This document shows positions 34,757-43,477 of a stretch of 64,000 nt of DNA, piece after piece (the stretch's first letter is position 1; every line of letters begins with the position of its first letter). A program made the translations under genes and the position numbers. The notes under the pieces were generated by a model. The model made no database searches. It was given only the letters and a program-made list of their open reading frames with translations, and was not told the DNA's origin. The DNA comes from Bacillus sp. FJAT-28004. GTDB lineage: Bacteria; Bacillota; Bacilli; Paenibacillales; Paenibacillaceae. The DNA lies in contig NZ_LGHP01000001.1 in NCBI RefSeq assembly GCF_001280845.1, positions 5,592 to 69,591 on the forward strand. The letters run 5' to 3'.

Positions 34757-36013
34757 ATGAAAAAAGGGATGATGACGATATTGGCTTTCAAAACCAAAAC
34801 AATCATTTTTACAATATTGATTGTACTAGGCTTGCTGCTGCGCTGCTATTATACGGATTGGGATAAAAAGCTGACGGGAGATGAGGTCGGCTACAATAAA
34901 ATGGTGCTGCAATTGCTTCACGAAGGCGTTTACGGATATACGCCATATGTTTATTCGGAAAAACCAAATGCATTCACAACGCCAGGATATCCACTTTTTC
35001 TAGCCGGCTGCTATATCGTGTTTGGCTATGCCGGGAATCATCCACCAGTCGTTCAAATTCAGGCGCTGCAAATATTGATTCAGCTAATATGTGCAGTTAT
35101 CATGTATATGATCGCGAGACGGATGTTTGCACATACCGGCATCAGTCTGTTTATCATGGCTTGTTATTTATTTCATCCAACGTTTATTTTATCGCCATTG
35201 TATCTTTTAACGGAGACGTTATACGGCTTATTTTTTCTACTATTTATTTATCTATTAGTAAGATGTACACAGGTGACGAAGCTTCGATGGTTTCTTTTAC
35301 TAGGAGTCGTATTCGGTATTTGCATTCTGATACGTCCAACTATCGTCCCCTTTATTGTCATTCTACTGGCTGGTGTAGCTGTATATGGCAGAAAGCATGA
35401 AATGGCAGCTGTGCTAAAGGCTATTTCTACTATCATTATCGGCTTTGTTGTTGTTATGCTGCCATGGTGGATTCGTAATTGGATTACATTAGATAAGGTA
35501 CTATTGCTGGCGGAGCAGACGGGAAACCCGTTGTTATGGGGCTCTTATCCTTTTGAACGCCGTCCCAGCGTTGACATTAACCAAGATCCCGCGGAAATGG
35601 GGAGAATAGCTTATCAGCGAATCATCGATGGCTTTCGCAATGAATTTTTTACCTACCTTAGCTGGTACAGTTGGGGCAAAATGATGATTTATATTAGTGA
35701 AATTTTTCCGGGTTTAGGATATATGACAGCAAATAAGCTTTTGTCAAAGATGATAACCATTTTGCATTTGATTGTTATGGTGATTGGTTTGGGCGGACTG
35801 GTGAAGATCATCATCCATGAAAGAAGAAATGCCAGTTACATGATGATTGCGCTGCTCGCAGTGTTTAGTATACTGCTTTATCTTCCATTCTCGCCTACTC
35901 CAAGATATTTTTATCCGACGATTCCGCTTTGCTTTTTGGGACTGGGATATTTGCTTTCATGCATCGCTACGTTTAAGGGCAGACCAAATAAAAACGAAGG
36001 TTTTAGAGCATAG
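34757..36013 (+). CDS. GT-C fold membrane glycosyltransferase (PMT/ArnT-like)
   Basis: 418 residues with about ten membrane segments. After the first segment comes a DWDKKLTGDEVGYNKM loop whose acidic pair (DE) occupies the position of the catalytic Asp in GT-C enzymes such as GT39 and GT83. A PLFLAGCYIVFGY segment follows, as in related proteins. It would transfer a sugar from a polyprenyl-phosphate donor on the outer face of the membrane. The start is uncertain: no good ribosome site precedes ATG 34757, and ATG 34769/34772 lies behind AAAAAAGGG. Confidence 0.78.
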   Translation: MKKGMMTILAFKTKTIIFTILIVLGLLLRCYYTDWDKKLTGDEVGYNKMVLQLLHEGVYGYTPYVYSEKPNAFTTPGYPLFLAGCYIVFGYAGNHPPVVQIQALQILIQLICAVIMYMIARRMFAHTGISLFIMACYLFHPTFILSPLYLLTETLYGLFFLLFIYLLVRCTQVTKLRWFLLLGVVFGICILIRPTIVPFIVILLAGVAVYGRKHEMAAVLKAISTIIIGFVVVMLPWWIRNWITLDKVLLLAEQTGNPLLWGSYPFERRPSVDINQDPAEMGRIAYQRIIDGFRNEFFTYLSWYSWGKMMIYISEIFPGLGYMTANKLLSKMITILHLIVMVIGLGGLVKIIIHERRNASYMMIALLAVFSILLYLPFSPTPRYFYPTIPLCFLGLGYLLSCIATFKGRPNKNEGFRA

Positions 36014-36041
36014 TTGCTTTAAGGCATGAACGTTCTATAAT
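36014..36041 (+). promoter_or_regulatory. Promoter candidate for the RNase H gene
   Basis: TTGCTT (36014-36019), 16-bp spacer, TATAAT (36036-36041). Confidence 0.45.
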
Positions 36042-36153
36042 AGAAAGAACTTCAATAAAATCATGTTGGATTTTCATCCGATTCTAGCTGCATTCGTTAG
36101 TAGTGGGATAGTAAACCTGAATAAGGACTTTAATAAAGGTGGTATTTTTAAAT

Positions 36154-36819
36154 ATGGCAAAAGGGAAATATTATGTAGTCTGGGTTGGCAAGAAGACAGG
36201 GGTATTCTCCACATGGCCCGAGTGCCAATCGCAGGTTAGCGGTGTACAGGATGCGAAGTTTAAGTCTTTCGAAACGAAGCAGCAGGCGGATAAAGCTTTC
36301 CAAGACGGCTGGCGCAATCATTGGGGTACAGGTTCAAGCAAAGCTTCCGCTGCGAGCACGAAAACAGGGAGCAGCGTAAAGCAGCCTGCGTTGATACAGG
36401 AAGATGCTGCTTCTATTGACTATGATAGTATTTCTGTTGACGTAGGAACACGAGGAAACCCAGGCCCTGTGGAGTACAAAGGCGTAGACACACAAACGGA
36501 TGAAATTTTATTTTATGTCGGACCGATACCGAACGGCACCAATAATCTAGGCGAGTTTATTGCTATTGTACATGCTCTTTCCTACTTGAAGGAGAAAGGC
36601 AGCACAAGGACGATTTACAGTGATTCGAGAACGGCGCTAAGCTGGCTTCGTAATAAAAAAGTAGCCTCGACCTTAAAAAGGGATGCTTCGACTTCGAAAA
36701 TTTGGGAGCTGACGGATGAAGCTGTGAAGTGGCTTCAAACGCATACCTATACGAATAAGGTATTGAAATGGAATACGGAGGAGTGGGGCGAAATCAAGGC
36801 GGATTTTGGCCGCAAATAA
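36154..36819 (+). CDS. Ribonuclease H with N-terminal viroplasmin domain
   Basis: 221 residues from ATG 36154 (AAAGGTGG 10 nt upstream). The N-terminal module (residues 1-45, KYYVVWVGKKTGVFSTWPEC) is the viroplasmin/caulimovirus RNase H1 N-domain that grips RNA-DNA hybrids. A Ser/Ala-rich linker is followed by RNase HI at about 85-221: Asp in SVDVGTRGNPGP, Glu in NNLGEFIAIVHAL and Asp in IYSDSRTALSWL are the metal ligands. It cuts the RNA of RNA-DNA hybrids. The Gly/Pro-rich first strand resembles Bacillus YpdQ-like and fungal-type RNase H1. Confidence 0.88.
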   Translation: MAKGKYYVVWVGKKTGVFSTWPECQSQVSGVQDAKFKSFETKQQADKAFQDGWRNHWGTGSSKASAASTKTGSSVKQPALIQEDAASIDYDSISVDVGTRGNPGPVEYKGVDTQTDEILFYVGPIPNGTNNLGEFIAIVHALSYLKEKGSTRTIYSDSRTALSWLRNKKVASTLKRDASTSKIWELTDEAVKWLQTHTYTNKVLKWNTEEWGEIKADFGRK

Positions 36820-36852
36820 AGGCGCGCTGCCTTATCTAAGCCTCAAACAAAA

Positions 36853-37719
36853 TTAGTTTCCCCGAAGCGAGGACGGGGAAACTTTTTTGTGTTTTTTGAA
36901 CGTTCGGCTAAAGTAATAGATGTCGTTGAAGCCCGTCGCTGCTGCAACCTCCGACACCGTCAGCGGACTGTGACGCAGCAAGTAATCCGCTTTGCCAAGC
37001 CGAGTCATCGTAATGTATTCCGTAACGGTATGGCCGCTCAGCTCTTTGAATAATCGGCTAAAGTGGTAGCGGCTGAGGTTCGCCATGCTTGCTAGCTGAT
37101 CCACCGACAGTTCATCCTTGTAGCTGTCCTCAATGTGCTTGAAGACAGGTGTGAAACGCTCAATGTTCTTCATGCGCTCCGCGTATTCATCTTTAGTGAG
37201 CACGGTAGCAACATGGCCGCGAAGCAGCAGCGTCAGCAGGCGATAGAGCTCGGACTTAATAGCAAGCTCATAACCGAACTCGCGCTGCTCCAGCTCATGG
37301 ATTATGGCAAGCATGCAGGACGATACTTTGCTGTCATCGCCAACATAGTTTTGCAGCAGCAGACGTTTCTGTGTGATCGGTGTAATAAATTTAGTCTCAG
37401 CAGCATCCACCGACTGGCTGTGCAGCAAGGAAATATCGGCAATGAGCGCATAGTAGTACAAATCCGATGACAGACTGATTCCGTAATGCAGCTCATTGCT
37501 GTTTACGACGATGAGATCTCCAACGGAGGCCGTAATCGTAGTAGAACCGCACTCTATCAAAGCTTTTCCCCTCACAATATATAGGAATTCAAGATGTTCG
37601 TGAAAATGATGGGGGAAAATGACCATTCCCTGCTTGTCAAAGTAGTTGTGATGCAGTTTTATCGGAAAATGAGGGTCTGGCATGTCCATGGGCTCGCGCA
37701 GTTCTTCGAATTTTTCCAA
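36853..37719 (-). CDS. AraC-family transcriptional regulator with cupin sensor
   Basis: 288 residues from TTG 37719, 8 nt behind a perfect AGGAGG on the minus strand; the longer frame to 37770 has no site. The N-terminal cupin (about 15-120) includes FPHHFHEHLEFLYIVRG, a ligand-sensing AraC-type barrel. Two HTH motifs occupy the last 100 residues (DQLASMANLSRYHFSRLFKE and VSEVAAATGFNDIYYFSR). It is divergent from the oxidoreductase/isomerase cluster and probably activates it on sugar binding. Confidence 0.92.
   Translation of the reverse strand: MEKFEELREPMDMPDPHFPIKLHHNYFDKQGMVIFPHHFHEHLEFLYIVRGKALIECGSTTITASVGDLIVVNSNELHYGISLSSDLYYYALIADISLLHSQSVDAAETKFITPITQKRLLLQNYVGDDSKVSSCMLAIIHELEQREFGYELAIKSELYRLLTLLLRGHVATVLTKDEYAERMKNIERFTPVFKHIEDSYKDELSVDQLASMANLSRYHFSRLFKELSGHTVTEYITMTRLGKADYLLRHSPLTVSEVAAATGFNDIYYFSRTFKKHKKVSPSSLRGN
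36856..36885 (+). terminator. Terminator of the RNase H gene lying inside the araC-type gene
   Basis: GTTTCCCCG and CGGGGAAAC arms then TTTTTT on the plus strand. The stem overlaps the last codons of the convergent AraC-type gene, so one sequence serves both. Confidence 0.75.
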
Positions 37720-37801
37720 CTTGAACGACCTCCTCAGGTAGGATAGCACAATTGTACAAACAAACCGCACAGCTTTACATGGAGTTGCAGGATGAAACCA
37801 T

Positions 37802-37807
37802 TATAAT
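37802..37807 (+). promoter_or_regulatory. -10 element of the oxidoreductase operon
   Basis: TATAAT about 57 bp before the ATG, with no good -35 17 bp upstream, as expected of a promoter that needs an activator. Confidence 0.45.
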
Positions 37808-37863
37808 ACGAAAGTGTAGACATGCAAAACCTAACTATAAGATTTCATAAGGAGAGATTAGCA

Positions 37864-38922
37864 ATGAAACCGATACAAATCGCGGTTATTGGAACAGGCT
37901 CTATCTCATCATCTCATCTAGATTCCTATAAGAAAAATCCTAATGCGAACATTTACGCGGTTTGCGATTTAAATGAAGAGCGTGTGAAAGCAGCAGCTGA
38001 GAAATATGGCGCTGAGAAAATTTACACGGATTATCACGAGCTGCTGGCTGATCCGGTTATCGAAGCAGTCAGCATTTGTACTTGGAACAATACGCATGCT
38101 GAAATCAGCATTGCCGCTCTTAAAGCAGGCAAGCATGTGCTCGTAGAGAAGCCGCTTTGCCGTACAGTTGAGGACGCGCTTCTAGTACAAGAGGCGGTAG
38201 AGCAATCCGGCAAGCTCCTTCAAGTCGGATTCGTCCGCCGGTACGATACGAGTGCACAGTTGATTCGTTCGATGGCTGACAGAGGTGAGTTCGGTGAAAT
38301 TTATTTTGCCAAAGCATCAACGCTCAGACGTCTTGGAAATCCAGGCGGTTGGTTCTCTGACATTGAGCGCTCTGGCGGCGGGCCGCTTATTGATATTGGC
38401 GTGCATGTTATCGATCTTTGCTGGTATTTGATGGGACGGCCAAAGCCGGTATCCGTCAGTGCCAATACGTATCGCAAACTCGGCAATCGTGCGAATGTAA
38501 AAAACTTAAGCTTCTACCAAGCGGCTGACTACGATGCAGAGAAAAACACGGTTGAGGATTTGGCGAATGCACTTATTCGCTTCGAGAATGGCGCATCCCT
38601 GCTCGTAGATGTCAGCTTTACGCTGCATGCCAAGTCTAATGAAAATACTGTTAAGCTTTATGGGGAGAAAGGCGGATTTGAGATCGACCCGGAGACCGTT
38701 ATTGTAACGGAGCAAAATGACACGATCTTAAACGTATATCCGCAGACCGACAACAAGGGCTTTGATTTTGTTGGCGCTTTCCAAAATGAGATCAACCACT
38801 TCGTAGATTGTGTTGCAAACGGAAAACAGCCGATCAGCCCAGTGGCGGATGGCGTGGAAATTATGAAAATATTAGTCGGCATTTATGAATCCGCAGCAAA
38901 AGGAGCGGAAGTGCGTCTATGA
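37864..38922 (+). CDS. Gfo/Idh/MocA-family oxidoreductase
   Basis: 352 residues from ATG 37864 behind GGAGAG. The Rossmann motif AVIGTGSISSSH is at the N-terminus and the conserved EKP triad lies in KHVLVEKPLC, whose Lys binds cofactor and substrate. The substrate domain has GGGPLIDIGVHVIDL, with the usual Asp and His of the active site. It oxidises a hydroxyl of a sugar or inositol with NAD(P)+. First of three overlapping genes with two isomerase/epimerases, so a sugar or cyclitol catabolic step is likely. Confidence 0.92.
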   Translation: MKPIQIAVIGTGSISSSHLDSYKKNPNANIYAVCDLNEERVKAAAEKYGAEKIYTDYHELLADPVIEAVSICTWNNTHAEISIAALKAGKHVLVEKPLCRTVEDALLVQEAVEQSGKLLQVGFVRRYDTSAQLIRSMADRGEFGEIYFAKASTLRRLGNPGGWFSDIERSGGGPLIDIGVHVIDLCWYLMGRPKPVSVSANTYRKLGNRANVKNLSFYQAADYDAEKNTVEDLANALIRFENGASLLVDVSFTLHAKSNENTVKLYGEKGGFEIDPETVIVTEQNDTILNVYPQTDNKGFDFVGAFQNEINHFVDCVANGKQPISPVADGVEIMKILVGIYESAAKGAEVRL

Positions 38923-39776
38923 AACTAGGAATCAGCACGTACAGCTTATATAATGCTCTGAGAACGGGCGAAATGACGATACAGGATGTTATCGTGTATA
39001 TAGCATCCATTGGCGGAGAACATGTTGAAATTGTACCGCTTGGCTTTAACCTTACCGAAAATCCTGAACTAATTGAAGTCATTAAGAAGCAAGCGCAGGA
39101 AAGCGGGATCGAGCTATCGAATTATGCGGTAGGCGCGAACTTCTCCGGCTTAAACGAAGAACAATTCGAGCAGGAGCTTGAGCGCTTGAAGCGTGAGGTG
39201 GATATCGCGGCAGCGCTCGGCATGAAGAAGATGCGTCATGACGTGGCATCGTCGCAGAACTTATCGATTTCCAATTTCTTGTTAGAGCTGCCAAAGCTAG
39301 CGAAGGCTTGTCAAGCTGTCGCGGATTATGCAGCCAAATTCGGCATTACGACAAGCGTAGAAAACCACGGTTATTATATTCAGCATAGTGACCGGGTGCA
39401 GGCGCTCGTTGAGGTTGTAGATCGTCCAAACTTCAAGACAACGCTTGATGTAGGAAACTTCCTTTGTGTGGATGAGAATCCTCTTGCTGCGGTTTCAAAC
39501 AATATCAGCTTGGCTTCTATGGTCCATATTAAAGATTTCTACTATCGTCCATCAACCGAAAATCCGGGAGAAGGTTGGTTTAAATCCAAAGGCGGCAATT
39601 GGCTGCGCGGCGCAATTGTTGGACATGGTGACATCGCAATGCCGCAAGTACTGCGTGCAGTGAAAGAAAGCGGCTACGATGATTATATTTCCATCGAGTT
39701 TGAAGGCTTGGAAGATTGCCGTTTTGGAACGAGACTCGGCTTTGAATTTGTAAAACGTGTTTGGAACGAAATTTAA
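38919..39776 (+). CDS. Sugar phosphate isomerase/epimerase (TIM barrel), first paralogue
   Basis: 285 residues of the AP-endonuclease-2 family barrel shared by IolE, IolI and sugar epimerases. Metal-ligand regions are visible: Glu in TSVENHGYY, Asp/His in FKTTLDVGNFL and SMVHIKDFYY, and the last Glu in YISIEFEGLED. Overlaps the oxidoreductase by 4 bp. Exact reaction unknown. Confidence 0.88.
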   Translation: MKLGISTYSLYNALRTGEMTIQDVIVYIASIGGEHVEIVPLGFNLTENPELIEVIKKQAQESGIELSNYAVGANFSGLNEEQFEQELERLKREVDIAAALGMKKMRHDVASSQNLSISNFLLELPKLAKACQAVADYAAKFGITTSVENHGYYIQHSDRVQALVEVVDRPNFKTTLDVGNFLCVDENPLAAVSNNISLASMVHIKDFYYRPSTENPGEGWFKSKGGNWLRGAIVGHGDIAMPQVLRAVKESGYDDYISIEFEGLEDCRFGTRLGFEFVKRVWNEI

Positions 39777-39795
39777 ACGAAGGAGTGACTCGAAG

Positions 39796-40689
39796 ATGAC
39801 ATTGCCAATTATTACGAATAAAATCGGCGTTATCGTGGATAGCTTTAAGGTTGGTGTAAAGGAAGGTTTGCTCAAAGCAAAGCAGGTTGGCGCGGATGGC
39901 GTACAGATGTATGCGGTGCATGGCGAACTGGATCCTGCTAACCTTTCAGCAGCTGCAAGGAAAGAATGGAAATCCTACATTGATGGACTAGGCCTTGATA
40001 TTTCCGCTCTAGTTGGTGATTTGGGCGGCCATGGCTTTCAGGACGCTGCGGAAAACCGCGCGAAAATCGATAAATCCAAACGGATTATGGAGCTTGGCAT
40101 GGAGCTTGGAACGAACATTATTACGACACATATCGGTATCGTTCCGAGCGATAAAAACAGTCGTGTGTATGAGACCATGCATACGGCGTGTGAAGAACTA
40201 GCCAGATTCGCAAATAACATGAATGCTTACTTTGCGATTGAGACAGGGCCAGAGACGTCCGCGCATTTGAAGTTGTTTCTGGATGGCCTCGGTACCAAAG
40301 GAGTAGCTGTTAACTTTGACCCGGCTAATATGGTTATGGTTACAGGAGATGATCCTGTCCAAGGCGTTTACACGCTTAAGGATTATATCGTTCATACGCA
40401 TGCGAAGGACGGCGTGAAGCTGGGGCATGTCGATCCGCGTGACGTTTATGGCGACTATGGCTACGAGGTTTCACTTGACCATGAGAAAATTGCCAATATG
40501 GTAGAAACCGGCTCAGCTTTCCGCGAAGTGCCGCTTGGTGAGGGCAGCGTGGACTGGCCTGCATACTTGCGAGCGCTTCAGGAAATCGGGTATACAGGCT
40601 ATTTGACGATCGAGCGTGAGGTTGGTACGAATCCGGAAGCGGATATTAGCAATGCAGTTCAGTTTTTGAAAGCTTTTAAAGGACAATAA
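39796..40689 (+). CDS. Sugar phosphate isomerase/epimerase (TIM barrel), second paralogue
   Basis: 297 residues from ATG 39796 (AAGGAG about 11 nt upstream). Same barrel family as the previous gene but distant: metal-site segments are AIETGPE, VNFDPANMV, IVHTHAKDGVKLG and LTIEREVG. The pair probably acts on successive intermediates of one sugar acid or inositol route with the oxidoreductase. Confidence 0.88.
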   Translation: MTLPIITNKIGVIVDSFKVGVKEGLLKAKQVGADGVQMYAVHGELDPANLSAAARKEWKSYIDGLGLDISALVGDLGGHGFQDAAENRAKIDKSKRIMELGMELGTNIITTHIGIVPSDKNSRVYETMHTACEELARFANNMNAYFAIETGPETSAHLKLFLDGLGTKGVAVNFDPANMVMVTGDDPVQGVYTLKDYIVHTHAKDGVKLGHVDPRDVYGDYGYEVSLDHEKIANMVETGSAFREVPLGEGSVDWPAYLRALQEIGYTGYLTIEREVGTNPEADISNAVQFLKAFKGQ

Positions 40690-40732
40690 AAGATGAATGG
40701 AGCATCCTTATTCATTCTCTACAGGTGAATCG

Positions 40733-40750
40733 AAGGCTGCGAGCAGCCTT
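40733..40750. repeat. Perfect 8-bp inverted repeat after the isomerase genes
   Basis: AAGGCTGC and GCAGCCTT with a 2-nt centre and no T run. The rest of 40690-41016 holds two near-copies of GATGAATGGAG (40692 and 40810), the terminator at 40857 and the leader of the next gene. Confidence 0.4.
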
Positions 40751-40856
40751 ACTGGAAGGCAAACCGTCAGGCTGCAAGGCGGCAAATTAGATGTTAGTCA
40801 TCCGTTTGAGATGAATGGAGGATGTAGATTTAAGCGACAATCTCATTAAACCGCCC

Positions 40857-40898
40857 AAAAAAGCTCTCTAGGCATTATGCCATGAGAGCTTTTTTTTT
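40857..40898. terminator. Intrinsic terminator
   Basis: AAAAAAGCTCTC and GAGAGCTTTTTT arms with long T run; works on both strands. Confidence 0.85.
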
Positions 40899-41016
40899 GA
40901 CTTATTGTTGTTAGCATTCCGACTGGCAAGGGTGAATCAAATTCAGTAAAATAATAAAAGACGAGTAACATCGATTTATAATTCGATAAACTACTCATAC
41001 TAGAGGACGTGTAGAA

Positions 41017-41472
41017 ATGGCAGCAGAGATTGTTCAAGTAGCGCATACGGATACTGATTTACACATGCTTATCCATAAGCTGGATGAGGATTTAGCGCAA
41101 AGATACACGGCAGAGGAAGTTTTTACAGTAGATTTTAACGATCTAGGGATTGAGCAAATTATATTTATGGTCGCATACGAGCAAGGAAAACCAGTTGGAT
41201 GTGGAGCCATAAAACCGCTGGATCATGAGTATATTGAATTAAAACGATTTTATGTCAGCCCCGCGTATAGAAGGAATGGCATAGCCGCACAAATATTGAA
41301 TCATTTAGAAACCAGAGCAAAAGATATGAATTATCAATTTATCCGTTTGGAAGCAGGCGCACCACAACCAGAAGCGCTTCATTTTTATAAAAAGCATGAT
41401 TATTATGAAATTGATAGATACGGTGAATATGTCGCCTGTGATTCTAGTCTTTGTTTTGAGAAGAGACTATAA
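41017..41472 (+). CDS. GNAT-family N-acetyltransferase
   Basis: 151 residues. The acetyl-CoA loop lies in LKRFYVSPAYRRNGIAAQILNHLE (the R-x-x-G-x-A part) and motif B in LEAGAPQPEALHFYKKHDY. It moves an acetyl group to an amine; the acceptor is unknown. GAGGAC precedes the ATG. Confidence 0.88.
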   Translation: MAAEIVQVAHTDTDLHMLIHKLDEDLAQRYTAEEVFTVDFNDLGIEQIIFMVAYEQGKPVGCGAIKPLDHEYIELKRFYVSPAYRRNGIAAQILNHLETRAKDMNYQFIRLEAGAPQPEALHFYKKHDYYEIDRYGEYVACDSSLCFEKRL

Positions 41473-41481
41473 GTACAACTG

Positions 41482-41967
41482 TTAGCCCGAATGTCGGAAC
41501 GCTATAATAAAACAAACTAACGACGCAAGGGTGGAAATGGTTCGTACATGATTCCATGGCATCCAGCTGGCAACATACCGCGTCCATAATTCGGAGCCTG
41601 CTACACTTGGGTCTGCTGAGGCAAGCATTTCATTTAAAGGTACGTTAAATACAATCGTTATTAGAACGGAGCCAATGAGATAGAAAAGGCTGCCGGCAAG
41701 CAAATAGTTTGCAGCTGGTTCACCTAATCGGAAAAAAGAGGTGATCGCAAGCAAGATGCTTGCTAACGCCGTTCCAGAAAACACTAGACCAAACAACGGG
41801 TTCAGTATAACGACGTTGATGGACTGCATTGCGGCAATACTTTGCGCTGCAGGAAGACGCGAGAGAGCGGTCATCATAAACGTCGAAAAGGCAAAAAACA
41901 ATCCTGCCATCAAACCTGAGCCAAGAGCTGAGAAAAAGGTTAAGACAATGATGGAGCGATCAAGCAT
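41482..41967 (-). CDS. DUF1772 (anthrone oxygenase-like) membrane protein
   Basis: 161 residues from ATG 41967, preceded on the minus strand by GGGGGG. Four membrane segments; the pattern GLFFAFSTFMMTALSRLP with N-x-x-L and W-x-x-W-N-H-V-R-T near the end matches DUF1772. Some relatives act on polyketides, most are uncharacterised. The start overlaps the end of the upstream NmrA-like gene by 8 bp, so they are co-translated and share MarR control (inference). Confidence 0.85.
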   Translation of the reverse strand: MLDRSIIVLTFFSALGSGLMAGLFFAFSTFMMTALSRLPAAQSIAAMQSINVVILNPLFGLVFSGTALASILLAITSFFRLGEPAANYLLAGSLFYLIGSVLITIVFNVPLNEMLASADPSVAGSELWTRYVASWMPWNHVRTISTLASLVCFIIAFRHSG

Positions 41968-42793
41968 TTGGAACCCCCCATATACCTGCAGCCGCGGTGT
42001 CTCGAGCGTAGTCGGCAAAATCCCGAGGCTCACGGTTCAGAGCGAGCTGAACGCCATTTGTCAGGTGTGAATTGCGGCCATCCAACACTTTAGTAAATAG
42101 CTCAGTCAATAACGTGAGAACATAATCAGGCATATCCTGCTGCGCAAGCGCAGTGATAAACTGCTCGGAGGATACCTGCACGTAGCGGACATCTCTGCCG
42201 CTGGCTTTCGCAATTTCTTCGGTAGCTTCCTTAAAGGTGAGCGCGCGCGGGCCAGTCAGCTCATAAAGCTTACCGATATGGCCATCCTCAGTCAGCGCTG
42301 CGACTGCGACATCTGCAATGTCATCAGCGTCGATGAATGGCTCAGCTACGTCCGCGGCAGGGAGTATAACACTTCCGCTGAGTACGGAATCAAGCAGGAA
42401 GCTTTCACTGAAATTTTGACAAAACCAGCTCGCTCGCAAAATGGTCCAGTCAGCGCCAGAGTCACGCAGTGCTTTCTCACTAAGCTGAGCTTCTTCTTCA
42501 CCTCGGCCGGACAATAGTACCAAGCGCTTGATTCCTTGTTTCACTGCAAGCTCAGCGAAAGCACCGATCGATGCGGCAGCACCGGGAAGCGCTAAGTCTG
42601 GGTAGTACGTTATATACACAGACTCTGCGCCTCGCAGTGACGCTGCCCATGTTGAGGAATTTTCCCAATCGAACGAAGGATCACTTGAGCGTGAGCCGCT
42701 TCGTACGGGCAGTCCACGAGCGGTCAATCTTTCTGCTACGCGGCGGCCAGTTTTTCCAGTACCTCCAATGATTAAAATAGGTTTGTTTTTCAT
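41960..42793 (-). CDS. NmrA-like NAD(P)-binding protein
   Basis: 277 residues from ATG 42793 with GGAGAG upstream. An atypical short-chain dehydrogenase: nucleotide loop IIGGTGKTGRRVAERL at the N-terminus, GIKRLVLLSGRG in place of the catalytic strand and no Y-x-x-x-K, pointing to a NAD(P)-sensing or quinone-reducing role like NmrA/QorB. A MarR-type operator lies about 50 bp upstream. Confidence 0.87.
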   Translation of the reverse strand: MKNKPILIIGGTGKTGRRVAERLTARGLPVRSGSRSSDPSFDWENSSTWAASLRGAESVYITYYPDLALPGAAASIGAFAELAVKQGIKRLVLLSGRGEEEAQLSEKALRDSGADWTILRASWFCQNFSESFLLDSVLSGSVILPAADVAEPFIDADDIADVAVAALTEDGHIGKLYELTGPRALTFKEATEEIAKASGRDVRYVQVSSEQFITALAQQDMPDYVLTLLTELFTKVLDGRNSHLTNGVQLALNREPRDFADYARDTAAAGIWGVPNA

Positions 42794-42841
42794 AAAATCT
42801 CTCCTTTGCATTTTTATTTATATTCAAAAAAACAGAATTAC

Positions 42842-42859
42842 TTGTTTGCACAAGCAAAT
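42842..42859. promoter_or_regulatory. MarR-type operator, site 1
   Basis: TTGTTTGCACAAGCAAAT, with a palindromic core TTTGC-ACAA-GCAAA, between the marR-type and NmrA-like genes. It matches site 2 at 14 of 18 positions. Confidence 0.6.
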
Positions 42860-42884
42860 GTTTTCTTAAATAAAGAAGATATCG

Positions 42885-43316
42885 TCATTCTTTATTTTCT
42901 AATTGATCACTTACCGCACATAGTTGAAAGGATAGCTCATCGCTTTCTTTTTCCCCGAGCAATAGGGCGTAACGTTTACGCAAATTCATCCAGCACTCAT
43001 TAATCGTGTCATTTAATGCTTTGCCTTTCTCAGTGGCGGAAATAAGCGATAAACGCCCATCCACTCGGCTGGTGAGCAGCCCTTTGATAACAAGTTTCTC
43101 AATTAGACGGGTCACTGTTGAGGGCTGGAGATGGAGAATCTCGCCTAACTCCTTCTGTGAGATGCCATCCTTCTCATACACAGCCATTAATAAAAAAGCA
43201 GCCGTGGGTGACATGCCGCTAACGGCAAATTCATCTTCTGCCATCTTCGTGATAATTCTGCCCAATCGGTTTGCAGTGAAGTACAGGCATTCTTTTAAAT
43301 ACGTATCCAGCATCAT
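42885..43316 (-). CDS. MarR-family transcriptional regulator
   Basis: 143 residues from ATG 43316 (GAGG 5 nt upstream; the next codon is also ATG). Winged helix at about 35-105: SQKELGEILHLQPSTVTRLIEKL is the recognition region and SRVDGRLSLISATEKG the wing. The dimerising helices flank it. It heads the NmrA-DUF1772 cluster, and two near-identical palindromes sit before it and before the NmrA gene, so it probably represses both. Confidence 0.9.
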   Translation of the reverse strand: MMLDTYLKECLYFTANRLGRIITKMAEDEFAVSGMSPTAAFLLMAVYEKDGISQKELGEILHLQPSTVTRLIEKLVIKGLLTSRVDGRLSLISATEKGKALNDTINECWMNLRKRYALLLGEKESDELSFQLCAVSDQLENKE

Positions 43317-43340
43317 CGTTACCTCATTTTTACATAAAAG

Positions 43341-43358
43341 TTGTTTGTGCATACAAAT
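43341..43358. promoter_or_regulatory. MarR-type operator, site 2
   Basis: TTGTTTGTGCATACAAAT, palindromic core TTTGT-GCAT-ACAAA, about 25 bp before the MarR start. A third, half-conserved match (TTGTTTGATCATAC) is at 43461. Confidence 0.6.
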
Positions 43359-43399
43359 ATAATGTATTTCCATTTTGTTGTAAAGCCTATTTTTTTATG

Positions 43400-43445
43400 G
43401 CTGAGGCAGCCTAAATATTTCTTTTCAATTCTAGGCTGCCTCAGC
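43400..43445. terminator. 14-bp perfect inverted repeat, probable terminator
   Basis: GCTGAGGCAGCCTA and TAGGCTGCCTCAGC arms with 18-nt loop between the marR promoter and the decayed permease. Only a weak T run (ATTTT) follows on the plus strand. Confidence 0.5.
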
Positions 43446-43477
43446 ATTTTAGCTAACAGTTTGTTTGATCATACGTG

